This document shows, one piece after another, positions 23,203-33,330 of a stretch of 64,000 nucleotides of DNA (positions within the stretch are counted from its first letter, which is position 1; every line of letters starts with the position of its first letter). The stretch comes from Streptomyces sp. 549 (GTDB lineage: Bacteria > Actinomycetota > Actinomycetes > Streptomycetales > Streptomycetaceae), in contig NZ_JASKMT010000023.1 in assembly GCF_030124175.1 (NCBI RefSeq), positions 25,401 to 89,400 on the forward strand. Direction: 5' to 3'. Position numbers and translations under genes: made by a program. The notes under the pieces are model-generated. The model was not told the DNA's origin. It saw only the letters and a list, made by a program, of their open reading frames with translations, and did not search any database.

Positions 23203-23883
23203 TCAGGAGCGGCGGTGGCCGATGAGCCGGGGCTTCTGCTCCAGGCCGTCCAGGCCGTGCCAGGCCAGGTTGACCAGGTGCGCGGCGACCTCGGCCTTCT
23301 TCGGACGGCGCACGTTGAGCCACCACTGGCCGGTCAGCGCGACCATGCCGACCAGCGCCTGCGCGTAGAGCGGCGCCAGTTTCGGGTCGAAGCCGCGGGC
23401 CTTGAACTCATGCCCGAGGATGTCCTCGACCTGGGTGGCGATGTCGCTGATCAGCGACGCGAAGGTACCGGTGGACTGGGCCACGGGCGAGTCCCTGACC
23501 AGGATGCGGAAGCCGTCGGTGTACTGGTCGATGTAGTCGAGCAGTGCGAACGCGGCCTGTTCCAGCAGCTCCCGCGGATGGCCGGCGGTCAGCCCGTCGG
23601 TGACCATGTCGAGCAGCTGCCGCATCTCGCGGTCGACCACGACCGCGTACAGGCCCTCCTTGCCGCCGAAGTGCTCGTAGACCACCGGCTTGGAAACCCC
23701 GGCCTTGGCCGCGATCTCCTCCACCGACGTCCCCTCGAACCCCCGTTCGGCGAACAGCCGCCGTCCGATGTCCAGCAGCTGTTCCCTCCGTTCCTTGCCC
23801 GTCATGCGCCGGCGTGCCCGCCGGGTGGGGCCGGCGGGCTTGGTCTGGTTGCTCGTCTCGTCGGTCGCCACAGGCTCCATCAT
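23203..23883 (-). CDS. TetR-family regulator linked to the desaturase
   Basis: A 226-aa regulator. After a basic N-terminus (PTRRARRRMTGKERREQLL), the HTH is GFEGTSVEEIAAKAGVSKPVVYEHFGGKEGLYAVVV (quoted as family landmark; about residues 45-80). The ligand domain follows (LLEQAAFALLDYIDQYTDGFRILVRDSP; WWLNVRRPKKAEVAAHLVNLAWHGL). The ATGATG start overlaps the stop of the desaturase gene, so it is the second gene of that operon, a layout that usually means the regulator controls its own operon in response to an acyl-CoA. A dyad operator candidate lies at 25064-25090. Confidence 0.93.
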   Translation of the reverse strand: MMEPVATDETSNQTKPAGPTRRARRRMTGKERREQLLDIGRRLFAERGFEGTSVEEIAAKAGVSKPVVYEHFGGKEGLYAVVVDREMRQLLDMVTDGLTAGHPRELLEQAAFALLDYIDQYTDGFRILVRDSPVAQSTGTFASLISDIATQVEDILGHEFKARGFDPKLAPLYAQALVGMVALTGQWWLNVRRPKKAEVAAHLVNLAWHGLDGLEQKPRLIGHRRS

Positions 23884-24935
23884 GCCGCGTCGGCCGGTTC
23901 GGCCTTGCGCCGGGAAGGACTTTCCGGTACACGCCGGGCGTCCAGCCGGCTCTGCTGCGGCCAGCGCACGTCGTACGCCCATCCGGCCTTCTCGAACCAG
24001 CGGATCAGCCGGGCGCTGGAGTCGATCTGGCCGCGCTGCACACCGTGGCGGGCGCAGGTGGGATCCGCGTGGTGCAGGTTGTGCCAGGACTCGCCGCAGG
24101 ACAGCACGGCCAGCCACCACACGTTGCCCGACCGGTCGCGGGACCGGTAGGGGCGGTTGCCGACGGCGTGGCAGATGGAGTTGATCGACCAGGTGACGTG
24201 GTGCAGCAGCGACACCCGCACCAGCGAGCCCCAGAAGAACGCGGTCAGCGCACCCTGCCAGGACCAGGTGACCAGTCCGCCGACGAGCGGCGGGATCATC
24301 AGCGACACGACCGTCCACAGCAGGAACTGGCGGGAGATGCGCCGGATGGCCGGGTCCTTGACCAGGTCGGGCGCGTAGGTGTGCTGCGGCGTCTTCTCGG
24401 TGTCGAACATCCAGCCGATGTGGGCCCACCACAGGCCCTTCATCAGCGCCGGCACGGTCTCGCCGTAGCGCCACGGCGAGTGCGGGTCGCCCTCGGCGTC
24501 GGAGAACTTGTGGTGCTTGCGGTGGTCGGCCACCCAGCGCACCACGGGCCCCTCGACGGCCAGCGAGCCGGCCACTGCGAGGGCGAGGCGCAGCGGGCGC
24601 TTCGCCTTGAAGGAGCCGTGCGTGAAGTAGCGGTGGAAGCCGATGGTGATGCCGTGGCAGCCGATGAAGTACATCGCGACGAGCAGGCCCAGGTCCAGCC
24701 AGCTCACGCCCCAGCCCCAGGCGAGCGGGACGGCCGCGACGAGCGCGGCGAACGGAACGGCGATGAACAGCAGCAGGGTGACCTGCTCCAGCGTGCCGCG
24801 GCCGTCACCGCTCAGTGTCCCGTCGGGGGCCGCCCCTGCGCTTGCAGGGGCTGTGGCGCCTGCGGGGGCGGGGATGCCCTTGGTGGCGGGGGTGCTGGTG
24901 GCGGCGTCGGGCGCCAGGTCGGGTGTGGCGGTCAT
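23880..24935 (-). CDS. Acyl-CoA (delta-9 type) fatty acid desaturase
   Basis: A 351-aa membrane di-iron desaturase. The three histidine clusters are present: HRYFTH, HRKHH and HNLHH, with the usual WHNLHHADP context. Four helices are predicted (about 52-70, 78-95, 115-135 and 205-240). It introduces a double bond into acyl-CoA chains to adjust membrane fluidity. I chose ATG 24935 after a GAGGACG box; the frame can be extended to 24983, but the segment adds nothing recognisable. The N-terminal ~45 residues are Pro/Ala/Thr-rich. It is coupled to a TetR gene downstream and transcribed away from ppc. Confidence 0.95.
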   Translation of the reverse strand: MTATPDLAPDAATSTPATKGIPAPAGATAPASAGAAPDGTLSGDGRGTLEQVTLLLFIAVPFAALVAAVPLAWGWGVSWLDLGLLVAMYFIGCHGITIGFHRYFTHGSFKAKRPLRLALAVAGSLAVEGPVVRWVADHRKHHKFSDAEGDPHSPWRYGETVPALMKGLWWAHIGWMFDTEKTPQHTYAPDLVKDPAIRRISRQFLLWTVVSLMIPPLVGGLVTWSWQGALTAFFWGSLVRVSLLHHVTWSINSICHAVGNRPYRSRDRSGNVWWLAVLSCGESWHNLHHADPTCARHGVQRGQIDSSARLIRWFEKAGWAYDVRWPQQSRLDARRVPESPSRRKAEPADAA

Positions 24936-25268
24936 ACTGCGTCCTCGGAATGCTTCAGCGACTCGGGTACTCAGAAGGCTCATGTCACGCGGGTCACTGG
25001 GGTAACTCCGGTAACGCGTTCGGGGGCTGACGGCCGGGTTCGTCGACCCGGCCCCTTACGCCACCGTAACCTACGGTTTCGTAGGTACGGAAGCCCCTCT
25101 TCCGCGCACCCCGCCGAGACGCGGCCCCCGGAAGCACCCGCTGACCGTTGGGTGGACATCCACGACCCGGCCTCGGGGCAGCCGCATATCCTGAGGCGGT
25201 CGGACAGCGCGGTCCGTGACCTGCCAGAAGCGAAATGCCGCCGAGATTGCTGCAAGGAGCCGCCCCTC
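24936..25268. other. Divergent promoter region desaturase / ppc
   Basis: 333 bp with promoters for the two divergent genes. It contains the dyad at 25064-25090 listed separately, a direct repeat GGTAAC at about 25003-25018, and an AAGGAG box at about 25253-25258 for ppc. No gene-like frame is seen. Confidence 0.55.
25064..25090. promoter_or_regulatory. Dyad operator candidate for the desaturase TetR regulator
   Basis: ACCTACG (25069-25075), a GTTT spacer, then CGTAGGT (25080-25086) is a perfect 7-bp dyad. It extends outward as CCGTA / TACGG with a single unpaired A. Size and shape fit a TetR operator. It lies 134-155 bp upstream of the desaturase start and about 180 bp upstream of ppc. Confidence 0.65.
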
Positions 25269-28040
<2,772 letters not shown>

Positions 28041-28078
28041 TCGCCAACACCGGCTGACCCGCACCGGGCCGTCCCTTC

Positions 28079-28118
28079 GGGCCGGTCACCCCCGCACAGG
28101 TGCGGGGGTGACCGGCCC
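28079..28118. terminator. Terminator between ppc and the converging membrane-protein gene
   Basis: 19-bp perfect arms at 28079-28097 and 28100-28118 (GGGCCGGTCACCCCCGCAC and complement) with a nearly closed tip, 39 bp after the ppc stop. It can serve both converging genes. Confidence 0.9.
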
Positions 28119-28159
28119 GCTCGGGTCCGGGGAGCGGCCCGCTCGGGCTCGGGCGGGCG

Positions 28160-28672
28160 TCAGAGCTGCAGGGCGGCGAAGGCGGCGCCCATGAGGGCGC
28201 CGCCGAGCAGGCCCAGCGTCCAGGCGGTGCGGCGCATGCGCAGGCCGCCCGCCACCACCAGGGCGGCCAGCAGCAGGGCGCCGGCCAGCGGCGTCCAGGA
28301 GTGCAGGATGCCGGCCGGGCCGGTGCGCAGTGCGTCGTCGGTGCCGGGGCGCAGCACCACCGACAGCCGCTCCCCCGTGCTGCGGGCCAGCAACTCGTCG
28401 AGCGTGACCTCGGCGCGCACGCTGCCCCGGCCCTGGGTGGGGGCGAACGGGCCGGTGCAGGTCCCGTCGTCGCAGTTCTCGACCGTCATGGTGCCCTGTT
28501 CGCGGCCGGTGGTGAGCATGGTGTGCTGGGCGCTGTCCCAGGACGTCCACACTCCCGCGGCGAGCAGCAGCAGCGCCACCAGGCCCATCACGGTGTTCCT
28601 GGCGAGCAGCAGCAGTCCGCGGCCCCTGGAGGGCCGCCGGACGTGCCTGCGCTTGGCGGTGCTGGTCGGCAT
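28160..28672 (-). CDS. Small membrane protein of unknown function
   Basis: A 170-aa protein not recognised beyond its topology. A basic N-terminus (about 1-22) precedes helix 1 (about 26-44). An outside domain of ~80 residues contains two cysteines in NCDDGTCTG, which may form a disulfide. Two C-terminal helices follow (about 125-143 and 149-168). ATG 28672 is used. Codon bias is strong, so the gene is real. It converges with ppc, and its upstream region faces the methyltransferase gene end, so it is probably monocistronic. Confidence 0.8.
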   Translation of the reverse strand: MPTSTAKRRHVRRPSRGRGLLLLARNTVMGLVALLLLAAGVWTSWDSAQHTMLTTGREQGTMTVENCDDGTCTGPFAPTQGRGSVRAEVTLDELLARSTGERLSVVLRPGTDDALRTGPAGILHSWTPLAGALLLAALVVAGGLRMRRTAWTLGLLGGALMGAAFAALQL

Positions 28673-28803
28673 GGCCGCGATACTTGGCCATCACGGCCCC
28701 GCTGGTCAACCTGCGATTGACGTTGCCCCGGTTTGCGGAAGTCCACCGCGTCCGGCCCCTTTCCTGCCGGAACCTGCGGTTCCGCGAGCCGGGGCAACCG
28801 GGC

Positions 28804-29622
28804 TCAGTCGCGCTTCCTGGCCACCGTGAAGATGCGGCGGAACGGGAAGACCGTGCCGTGCGGGCCGGGCGGGTAGGCGAGCCGCAGCCGGTCCCGGTAC
28901 TCGGCCACGAACGCGTCGCCGGCCTGCGGGTCGTCAGCGAGCGCGGTCAGCACCGGCCGCAGCGCCGTGCCCCGCACCCAGTCCAGCACCGGGTCCTCGC
29001 CCTGGAGGAGCTGCACGTAGGTCGTCTCCCAGGCGTCCACCGCGCAGCCCGCGTCGGTGAGGCGCTGGAGGTACTCGTACGGTTCGAGGATGTGCACGTA
29101 GCGGCGGCCCTGCTCGCCCAGCCGGTCGCGCCAGCGCGGCGAGTCGCACAGCTCGCCCAGCAGGGCGTGGCTGGGCGCGACGAAGTTGCCTGGCACCTGG
29201 AAGGCGAGCACACCGCCCGGCGGCAGCGCCTCCAGCCAGCCCTTGAACAGTTCGGCGTGGCCGCGCACCCACTGCAGGGCGGCGTTGGAGACGATCAGGT
29301 CGAAGGCCCCCGGCGGGTCCCAGTGCGCTATGTCACCGGGAGCGAAGTCGAGCCGCCCACCGCCCGGGGTGGGGCCGGCGTGCCTGCGGGCGGCCCGCAG
29401 CATGTCCGGGGAGCTGTCGAAACCGGTGATCAGGGCGTCCGGCCAGCGGTCGGCGAGCAGCGCCGTGACGTTGCCGGGCCCGCACCCCAGGTCGGCGATG
29501 CGGGGCGGACGGCCGCCGGTGGGCAGCCGGGGTATCCGGGCGAGCAGGTCGTGGAAGGGCCGGGTGCGGTGGTCGGCGTGCCGGAGGTACTGCTGCGGGT
29601 CCCAGACAGGAGCGGCTGGCAT
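28804..29622 (-). CDS. tam: Trans-aconitate 2-methyltransferase
   Basis: A 272-aa SAM-dependent methyltransferase. Motif I is IADLGCGPGNVTALL, then GFDSSPDML and LIVSNAALQWV. The start VWDPQQYLRHADHRTRPFHDLL and the middle QVPGNFVAPSHALL are typical of Tam proteins, which methylate trans-aconitate to relieve aconitase inhibition. ATG 29622 follows a GGAGG box. It is divergent from a MarR gene 131 bp away with a palindromic operator candidate between them. Confidence 0.9.
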   Translation of the reverse strand: MPAAPVWDPQQYLRHADHRTRPFHDLLARIPRLPTGGRPPRIADLGCGPGNVTALLADRWPDALITGFDSSPDMLRAARRHAGPTPGGGRLDFAPGDIAHWDPPGAFDLIVSNAALQWVRGHAELFKGWLEALPPGGVLAFQVPGNFVAPSHALLGELCDSPRWRDRLGEQGRRYVHILEPYEYLQRLTDAGCAVDAWETTYVQLLQGEDPVLDWVRGTALRPVLTALADDPQAGDAFVAEYRDRLRLAYPPGPHGTVFPFRRIFTVARKRD

Positions 29623-29710
29623 CGGACGTGGCCTCCTTGCGGGCGTCTTGCGTGTGCGTGTCGCGCTCGGAGCCTTCCACCGGCGGAGGGCGGGCATCCA
29701 CGGGATTTTG

Positions 29711-29724
29711 TCTTGATGTCAAGA
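29711..29724. promoter_or_regulatory. MarR-type operator candidate
   Basis: TCTTGATGTCAAGA: 6-bp arms TCTTGA/TCAAGA around a TG centre. It lies 89 bp from the tam start and 30 bp upstream of the marR start, i.e. in both promoter regions. A possible -10 (TACACT, 29747-29752) lies directly in front of the marR ATG. Confidence 0.6.
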
Positions 29725-29753
29725 AACTTCATGCCGACAGAACTACTACACTG

Positions 29754-30257
29754 ATGACCATGGAGGACGAGGTCGACAGACTGGTCGCAGCATGGCGGCG
29801 CGAACGCCCCGATCTCGACGTGGAACCGCTGGAGGTTCTCAGCCGGGTGAGCCGCCTCGCCCGCCACCTCGACCGGGCCCGGCGGATCGCCTTCGCCGAA
29901 CACCAACTCGAGCCGTGGGAGTTCGACGTGCTCACCTCGCTGCGCCGGGCAGGTGATCCCTATCAGCTCTCCCCCGGCCAGCTGCTCACGCAGACCCTGG
30001 TGACGTCCGGCACCATGACCAACCGCATCGACCGGCTGGTCAAGAAGGACCTGGTGGCCCGGCTGCCCGACCCCAGCGACCGGCGCGGCGTGCTGGTGCG
30101 GCTCACCCCGGAGGGCCGGGACCGCGCCGACCAGGCTCTCGCCGGACTGCTCGCCCAGGAGCGGGCCATCCTGGTGGAGCTGTCGCCCGGTCAGCGCATG
30201 GAACTCGCCGGACTGCTGCGGCAGCTCACCGCCCCGTTCGACAACATCCCCGGCTGA
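29754..30257 (+). CDS. MarR-family transcriptional regulator
   Basis: A 167-aa winged-helix regulator. Helix 1 region EVDRLVAAWRRERPDLD; HTH core LSPGQLLTQTLVTSGTMTNRIDRLVKKDLVARLPDPSDRRGVLVRLT (family landmark, about residues 73-120), with the DxRxR-type wing DPSDRRG. ATG 29754 sits one base after a TACACT -10-like box, so the mRNA may be leaderless or the first ATG may be used with a short leader. It is divergent from tam; an inverted repeat in the shared promoter is the probable binding site. A hairpin at 30262-30293 follows. Confidence 0.92.
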   Translation: MTMEDEVDRLVAAWRRERPDLDVEPLEVLSRVSRLARHLDRARRIAFAEHQLEPWEFDVLTSLRRAGDPYQLSPGQLLTQTLVTSGTMTNRIDRLVKKDLVARLPDPSDRRGVLVRLTPEGRDRADQALAGLLAQERAILVELSPGQRMELAGLLRQLTAPFDNIPG

Positions 30258-30261
30258 CTCC

Positions 30262-30293
30262 GGCTGATCGCGGCGGCCCCGCCGGGATCAGCC
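30262..30293 (+). terminator. Terminator-like hairpin after marR
   Basis: GGCTGATC (30262-30269) pairs with GATCAGCC (30286-30293), with an additional GC-rich inner stem, 5 bp after the marR stop. Confidence 0.6.
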
Positions 30294-30310
30294 CGGGCCA
30301 GCCGGGGATG

Positions 30311-30336
30311 TCTGACGGCAGCCGGCTGCCGTCAGA
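30311..30336. terminator. 26-bp perfect palindrome at the response-regulator stop codon
   Basis: TCTGACGGCAGCC GGCTGCCGTCAGA is a perfect palindrome. It overlaps the last codon and stop of the minus-strand response regulator and lies between two converging genes, so it most likely terminates both. Confidence 0.7.
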
Positions 30337-31051
30337 CGGCTGCCTGCTCCAGGTCGACCGGGCCGATACCGGCCCGCCGGGCGAGCGCCACCGCTGCCAG
30401 GGTCGAGTGCACTCCCAACTTGCCCAGCACGTTCTGCATGTGGGTCCGCACGGTGTGCGGGGACAGGAACAGCCGTTCCGCCACCGCCTTGCGGCCCAGC
30501 CCGGCGACCATGCAGCGCAGCACCTCGTGCTCGCGCGGGGTGAGCGAGGCGACCAGCCGCTCGCTCTCCGAACGGTGCTTGCGGCTCGCCGTCAGCTCCC
30601 GCAGCACCCCGGTGAGCAGCGCGGGCGGCAGATGCGTCTCCTCCCGCAGCACTCCGCGGATCACCTGGAGCAGCCGCGACAGCGAGCAGTCCTTCGCCAC
30701 CCAGCCGGACGCCCCGGCCTGCAGCGCCACCGCCGCCAGCCGCGGCTCGTCCCGCTCGGCCAGCACCACCGTGCGCAGCTCAGGATGCAGCCCGCGCAGC
30801 CGCACCACCAGCGGCGGCGCACCGTCACCGGCCCCGCCCGCCTCGGCGGTGAGCGCGCCGCTCAGATCCGCGTCGATCAGCAGCACGTCGAACCGCCGGC
30901 CCTCGGCCGCCGCCCGTTCCAGGCAGCGCAGTGCCACCGGACCGCTGCCGGCCGCCATCACCTCCACGTCCTGCTCCGCGGCGAGCGCCGCGGCCAGCGA
31001 CTCGGCAAAAATACGATGGTCGTCGACCACCAGAACCCGGATACGTTGCAC
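30332..31051 (-). CDS. LuxR-type response regulator
   Basis: A 239-aa regulator. The receiver has VVDDHRIF, phosphoacceptor Asp60 in LLIDADLS, and Lys in WVAKDC. A 10-residue Gly/Ala insertion follows the Asp. The C-terminal HTH is LTPREHEVLRCMVAGLGRKAVAERLFLSPHTVRTHMQNVLGKLGV (family landmark, about residues 170-215). I favour GTG 31051 (VQRIRVLVVDD), with an AGGGGG box 5-6 nt upstream; GTG 31057 is equally in frame. No kinase gene is nearby, so it is an orphan. A second, degenerate regulator of similar architecture lies 865 bp upstream on the same strand. Confidence 0.9.
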   Translation of the reverse strand: MQRIRVLVVDDHRIFAESLAAALAAEQDVEVMAAGSGPVALRCLERAAAEGRRFDVLLIDADLSGALTAEAGGAGDGAPPLVVRLRGLHPELRTVVLAERDEPRLAAVALQAGASGWVAKDCSLSRLLQVIRGVLREETHLPPALLTGVLRELTASRKHRSESERLVASLTPREHEVLRCMVAGLGRKAVAERLFLSPHTVRTHMQNVLGKLGVHSTLAAVALARRAGIGPVDLEQAAV

Positions 31052-31285
31052 ATCCACCCCCTGCGCCCAAGAGGGACGAGCTGCCCGCCGGCCAGAACCG
31101 CGAGCGCGCCCCGGACCGACCGCCCGGCCGCCGCCGTGCCCGTCGTACCGCTGCCGCTCCCGGGTCCGCAGCCGACCCGCCCGCCCCCAAAAAAGGCACC
31201 GGCCCCCACCGATGCCGTTCCTCAGCGTAAGGGCGGTACCGGGGAGCGGAAGGGGATTGGCCAAACTGACAGCTCGGGCCCGCTT

Positions 31286-31741
31286 ATGGTGAGGTGCGTG
31301 TGGCAACTTGATACGGAAGTCAGCCCCGAACGCCGCAGAATGATCGAGGCGCGCCTCTCCGACACCAACTCGCTGCGCTCGCCGGTCATGAGCGCCCTGC
31401 GCGGCACCACGGCCGACGAGGAAGTGCCGGTGCAGGTCTGCGCTTTCACCGATGACGGCCGGCTCGCGGCCGGGCTGATCGGCTACGCCTGGGGGCGCTG
31501 GCTGCACGTGGAACTGCTCTGGGTCGCCGAGGGCCTGCGCGGCGGCGGCCTCGGCAGCCACCTGGTGCACCGGGCCGAGGAACTGGCCCGCACCGAGCAC
31601 GGCTGCCTGCACTCCCGCGTGGAGACGTGGGACTTCCAGGCCCCCGGCTTCTACCTCAAGCTCGGCTACCGGCTGATCGGCACCGTCCCGGACTACCCGC
31701 CCGGCTGCACCGACCACCTGCTGGTGAAAGCGCTCTCCTGA
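31286..31741 (+). CDS. GNAT-family N-acetyltransferase
   Basis: A 151-aa acetyltransferase. The acetyl-CoA binding motif is GLRGGGLGSHLVHRAEELA (about residues 85-103), preceded by LHVELLWVAE and followed by LHSRVETWDFQAPGFYLKLGYRLIG, the usual GNAT beta5-alpha4 ending. The substrate is unknown. ATG 31286 is used; GTG 31298, 12 bp downstream, is an alternative start behind GGTGAGG. It sits between the two response regulators on the opposite strand. Confidence 0.85.
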   Translation: MVRCVWQLDTEVSPERRRMIEARLSDTNSLRSPVMSALRGTTADEEVPVQVCAFTDDGRLAAGLIGYAWGRWLHVELLWVAEGLRGGGLGSHLVHRAEELARTEHGCLHSRVETWDFQAPGFYLKLGYRLIGTVPDYPPGCTDHLLVKALS

Positions 31742-31915
31742 CTGCCGGTGGCACTCCTGCGGCAGGTCCGATGCCCCCTCGCGCAGCGCACGCACCCCCC
31801 GCGCCCGCGCACCCGGACACACGGGGGCGCGCCCGAGGCCCCGCACCACCCAGGGGTCGTCGGGCCACCCGGCGCGTCACGCCGACGCGACCCGGCGGTG
31901 ACGGTCGGGGTGGCG

Positions 31916-32584
31916 TCAGCCCCGGGAGGTGCGGTCCAGCAGGCCGGTGCGGGCGGCCAGTGCGGCGGCCTCCAGGCGGGAGCCGACGCCGAGCTTCACC
32001 AGCACCCGCTGCACATGGGTGCGAGCGGTGCTGGGGGCGATGCCCATGCCGACGGCGATCAGGCGGGTGTCCTCACCCTCGGCGACCCGGGTGAGCACCT
32101 CCACCTCACGCGGCGTCAGCAGGCGCAGCAGGCGCCCCGCCTCGTCGTCGGGTTCCGCCACCGGGTTGAGGAGCTGGCCGAACGCCTCCCTCAGCAGCTG
32201 CGGCGCCACCGCCGCCTCCCCCGCCCTGGCCTTGACCATCGCCCGTTCCACGCCCTCTATGCGCTCGTCGTGGCGGACGTAGCCGGAGGCGCCGGCCGCG
32301 AAGGCGGCGGCGATGCCCTTCGGGCTCGGCACCGGCCCCAGCACGACCACGGCCACCTGCGGCCGGTTGCGCTTGATGCGCTCGACCGGGTCGAAGACGC
32401 CCGGTTCGGCGGGGGACGCGGTGCCCCACAGGCACACCTCCGGCGCCCTCGCCACCACGAGTTCGGCCGCACCCGCGGCGGGCGCCGCCGAGGCGACCAC
32501 CCGGTGACCGCGCAGCTTCAACGCCGAGGCCAGTGCTTCCGCCAGCAACCGGTGCTCGTCCACCACCATGAGCCGCACGCTCAT
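31916..32584 (-). CDS. Atypical LuxR-type response regulator lacking the phosphoacceptor Asp
   Basis: A 222-aa regulator. The receiver-like domain begins MVVDEHRLLAEAL, but the position of the phosphoacceptor reads EVCLWGTAS where families have VVLLDxxMP. The conserved Lys of the GYLLK motif is replaced (GYVRHD). The DNA-binding domain is intact (LTPREVEVLTRVAEGEDTRLIAVGMGIAPSTARTHVQRVLVKLGV, family landmark, about residues 150-195). Such regulators act without phosphorylation, sometimes through ligand binding. ATG 32584 has AGGGGGC upstream. No kinase is adjacent. Confidence 0.88.
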   Translation of the reverse strand: MSVRLMVVDEHRLLAEALASALKLRGHRVVASAAPAAGAAELVVARAPEVCLWGTASPAEPGVFDPVERIKRNRPQVAVVVLGPVPSPKGIAAAFAAGASGYVRHDERIEGVERAMVKARAGEAAVAPQLLREAFGQLLNPVAEPDDEAGRLLRLLTPREVEVLTRVAEGEDTRLIAVGMGIAPSTARTHVQRVLVKLGVGSRLEAAALAARTGLLDRTSRG

Positions 32585-32822
32585 CCAGCCCCCTGTCATC
32601 TCCCCGGACCCCGCCGGGCGTTACTGCCCGGGAAGCTACACGCTTGTTCGACGCGACGCGCCCGCTACCTTCAACTACCTGCGCGATGCCCACATTCTCC
32701 CCAATCGTCGCAACCAGCGGCAGAGCGCCGGCACCCGCGCCCGCCGGCCGGCGGGGCACGGACCTGCGGCACGGGAATCGGGACCGGGACGCCGGGGCCC
32801 GTGGGGACTCGGGCAGCCCGGC

Positions 32823-33243
32823 TCAGCGCCGCGCGGGGCCAGTGCGCAGGCCGGGATTCACCGCAGCAAGCGCCGTGATCATCGCCCGGGGGTCGTCGAC
32901 GTGGCATCGCACCACCAGCGCGGTGCCGCGCCGCCCTAGGGGTAGATCGGGGCGTCGGGGACTGCAACACCTCTTGCGACGCGGATCTCTGCACATCCGC
33001 AAAGCCGGCAACAGCTGCACCCAACGTGCCTGGCGACACGGCGGCAAGGCCGGCTACAGGTCCGGGCGCGACCGCCGCCAGGGCTCTCGTCCGGCACACA
33101 TCCAGTGCGCCTCGGGTACCTCGGGCGCGGCCGTGTGCGAGTGCGTCGAGCAGCGCGTACGCCTCCTGGAGCCGCGCGAAGCCGTCGCCGTGCGCCTCCC
33201 CGCCACCGGTGGCGGGAACGGCGTGAGGGCCGGGCGAGTGCAT
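32823..33243 (-). pseudogene. Frameshifted remnant of an unrecognised gene
   Basis: On the minus strand, codon-biased sequence from about 33205 (GDGFARLQEAYALLDALAHGR) runs in one frame to about 32985, with bias weakening along the way. Good bias reappears in another frame for GTALVVRCHVDDPRAMITALAAV up to the TGA at 32823. Neither frame alone looks like a complete protein, and the two pieces read like the beginning and end of one ~130-residue protein. The only ATG (33243) lies inside a 44-bp palindrome that is the probable terminator of the neighbouring gene, so the original start is also doubtful. I do not recognise the family. Confidence 0.5.
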
Positions 33244-33264
33244 GCACTCGCCCGGCCCTCACGC
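33221..33264 (-). terminator. 44-bp perfect palindrome, terminator of the PQQ-propeller gene
   Basis: The 22-bp arms meet with no loop (left arm starts GCGTGAGGGCCGGGCGAG; centre between 33242 and 33243). It lies 67 bp downstream of the minus-strand gene ending at 33331. Confidence 0.8.
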
Positions 33265-33330
33265 GGGGTGCGGGTTGGCCGGTCGGCCCGTCAGGCGGTC
33301 GGCCCGTCTGCGGGTTGGCCGGTCAGCCGG

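Noticed and set aside
32644..33300. Plus-strand frame running from 32644 into the PQQ-propeller gene
   Set aside because: It is antisense to a clear beta-propeller gene and to the pseudogene; its composition is typical of shadow frames.
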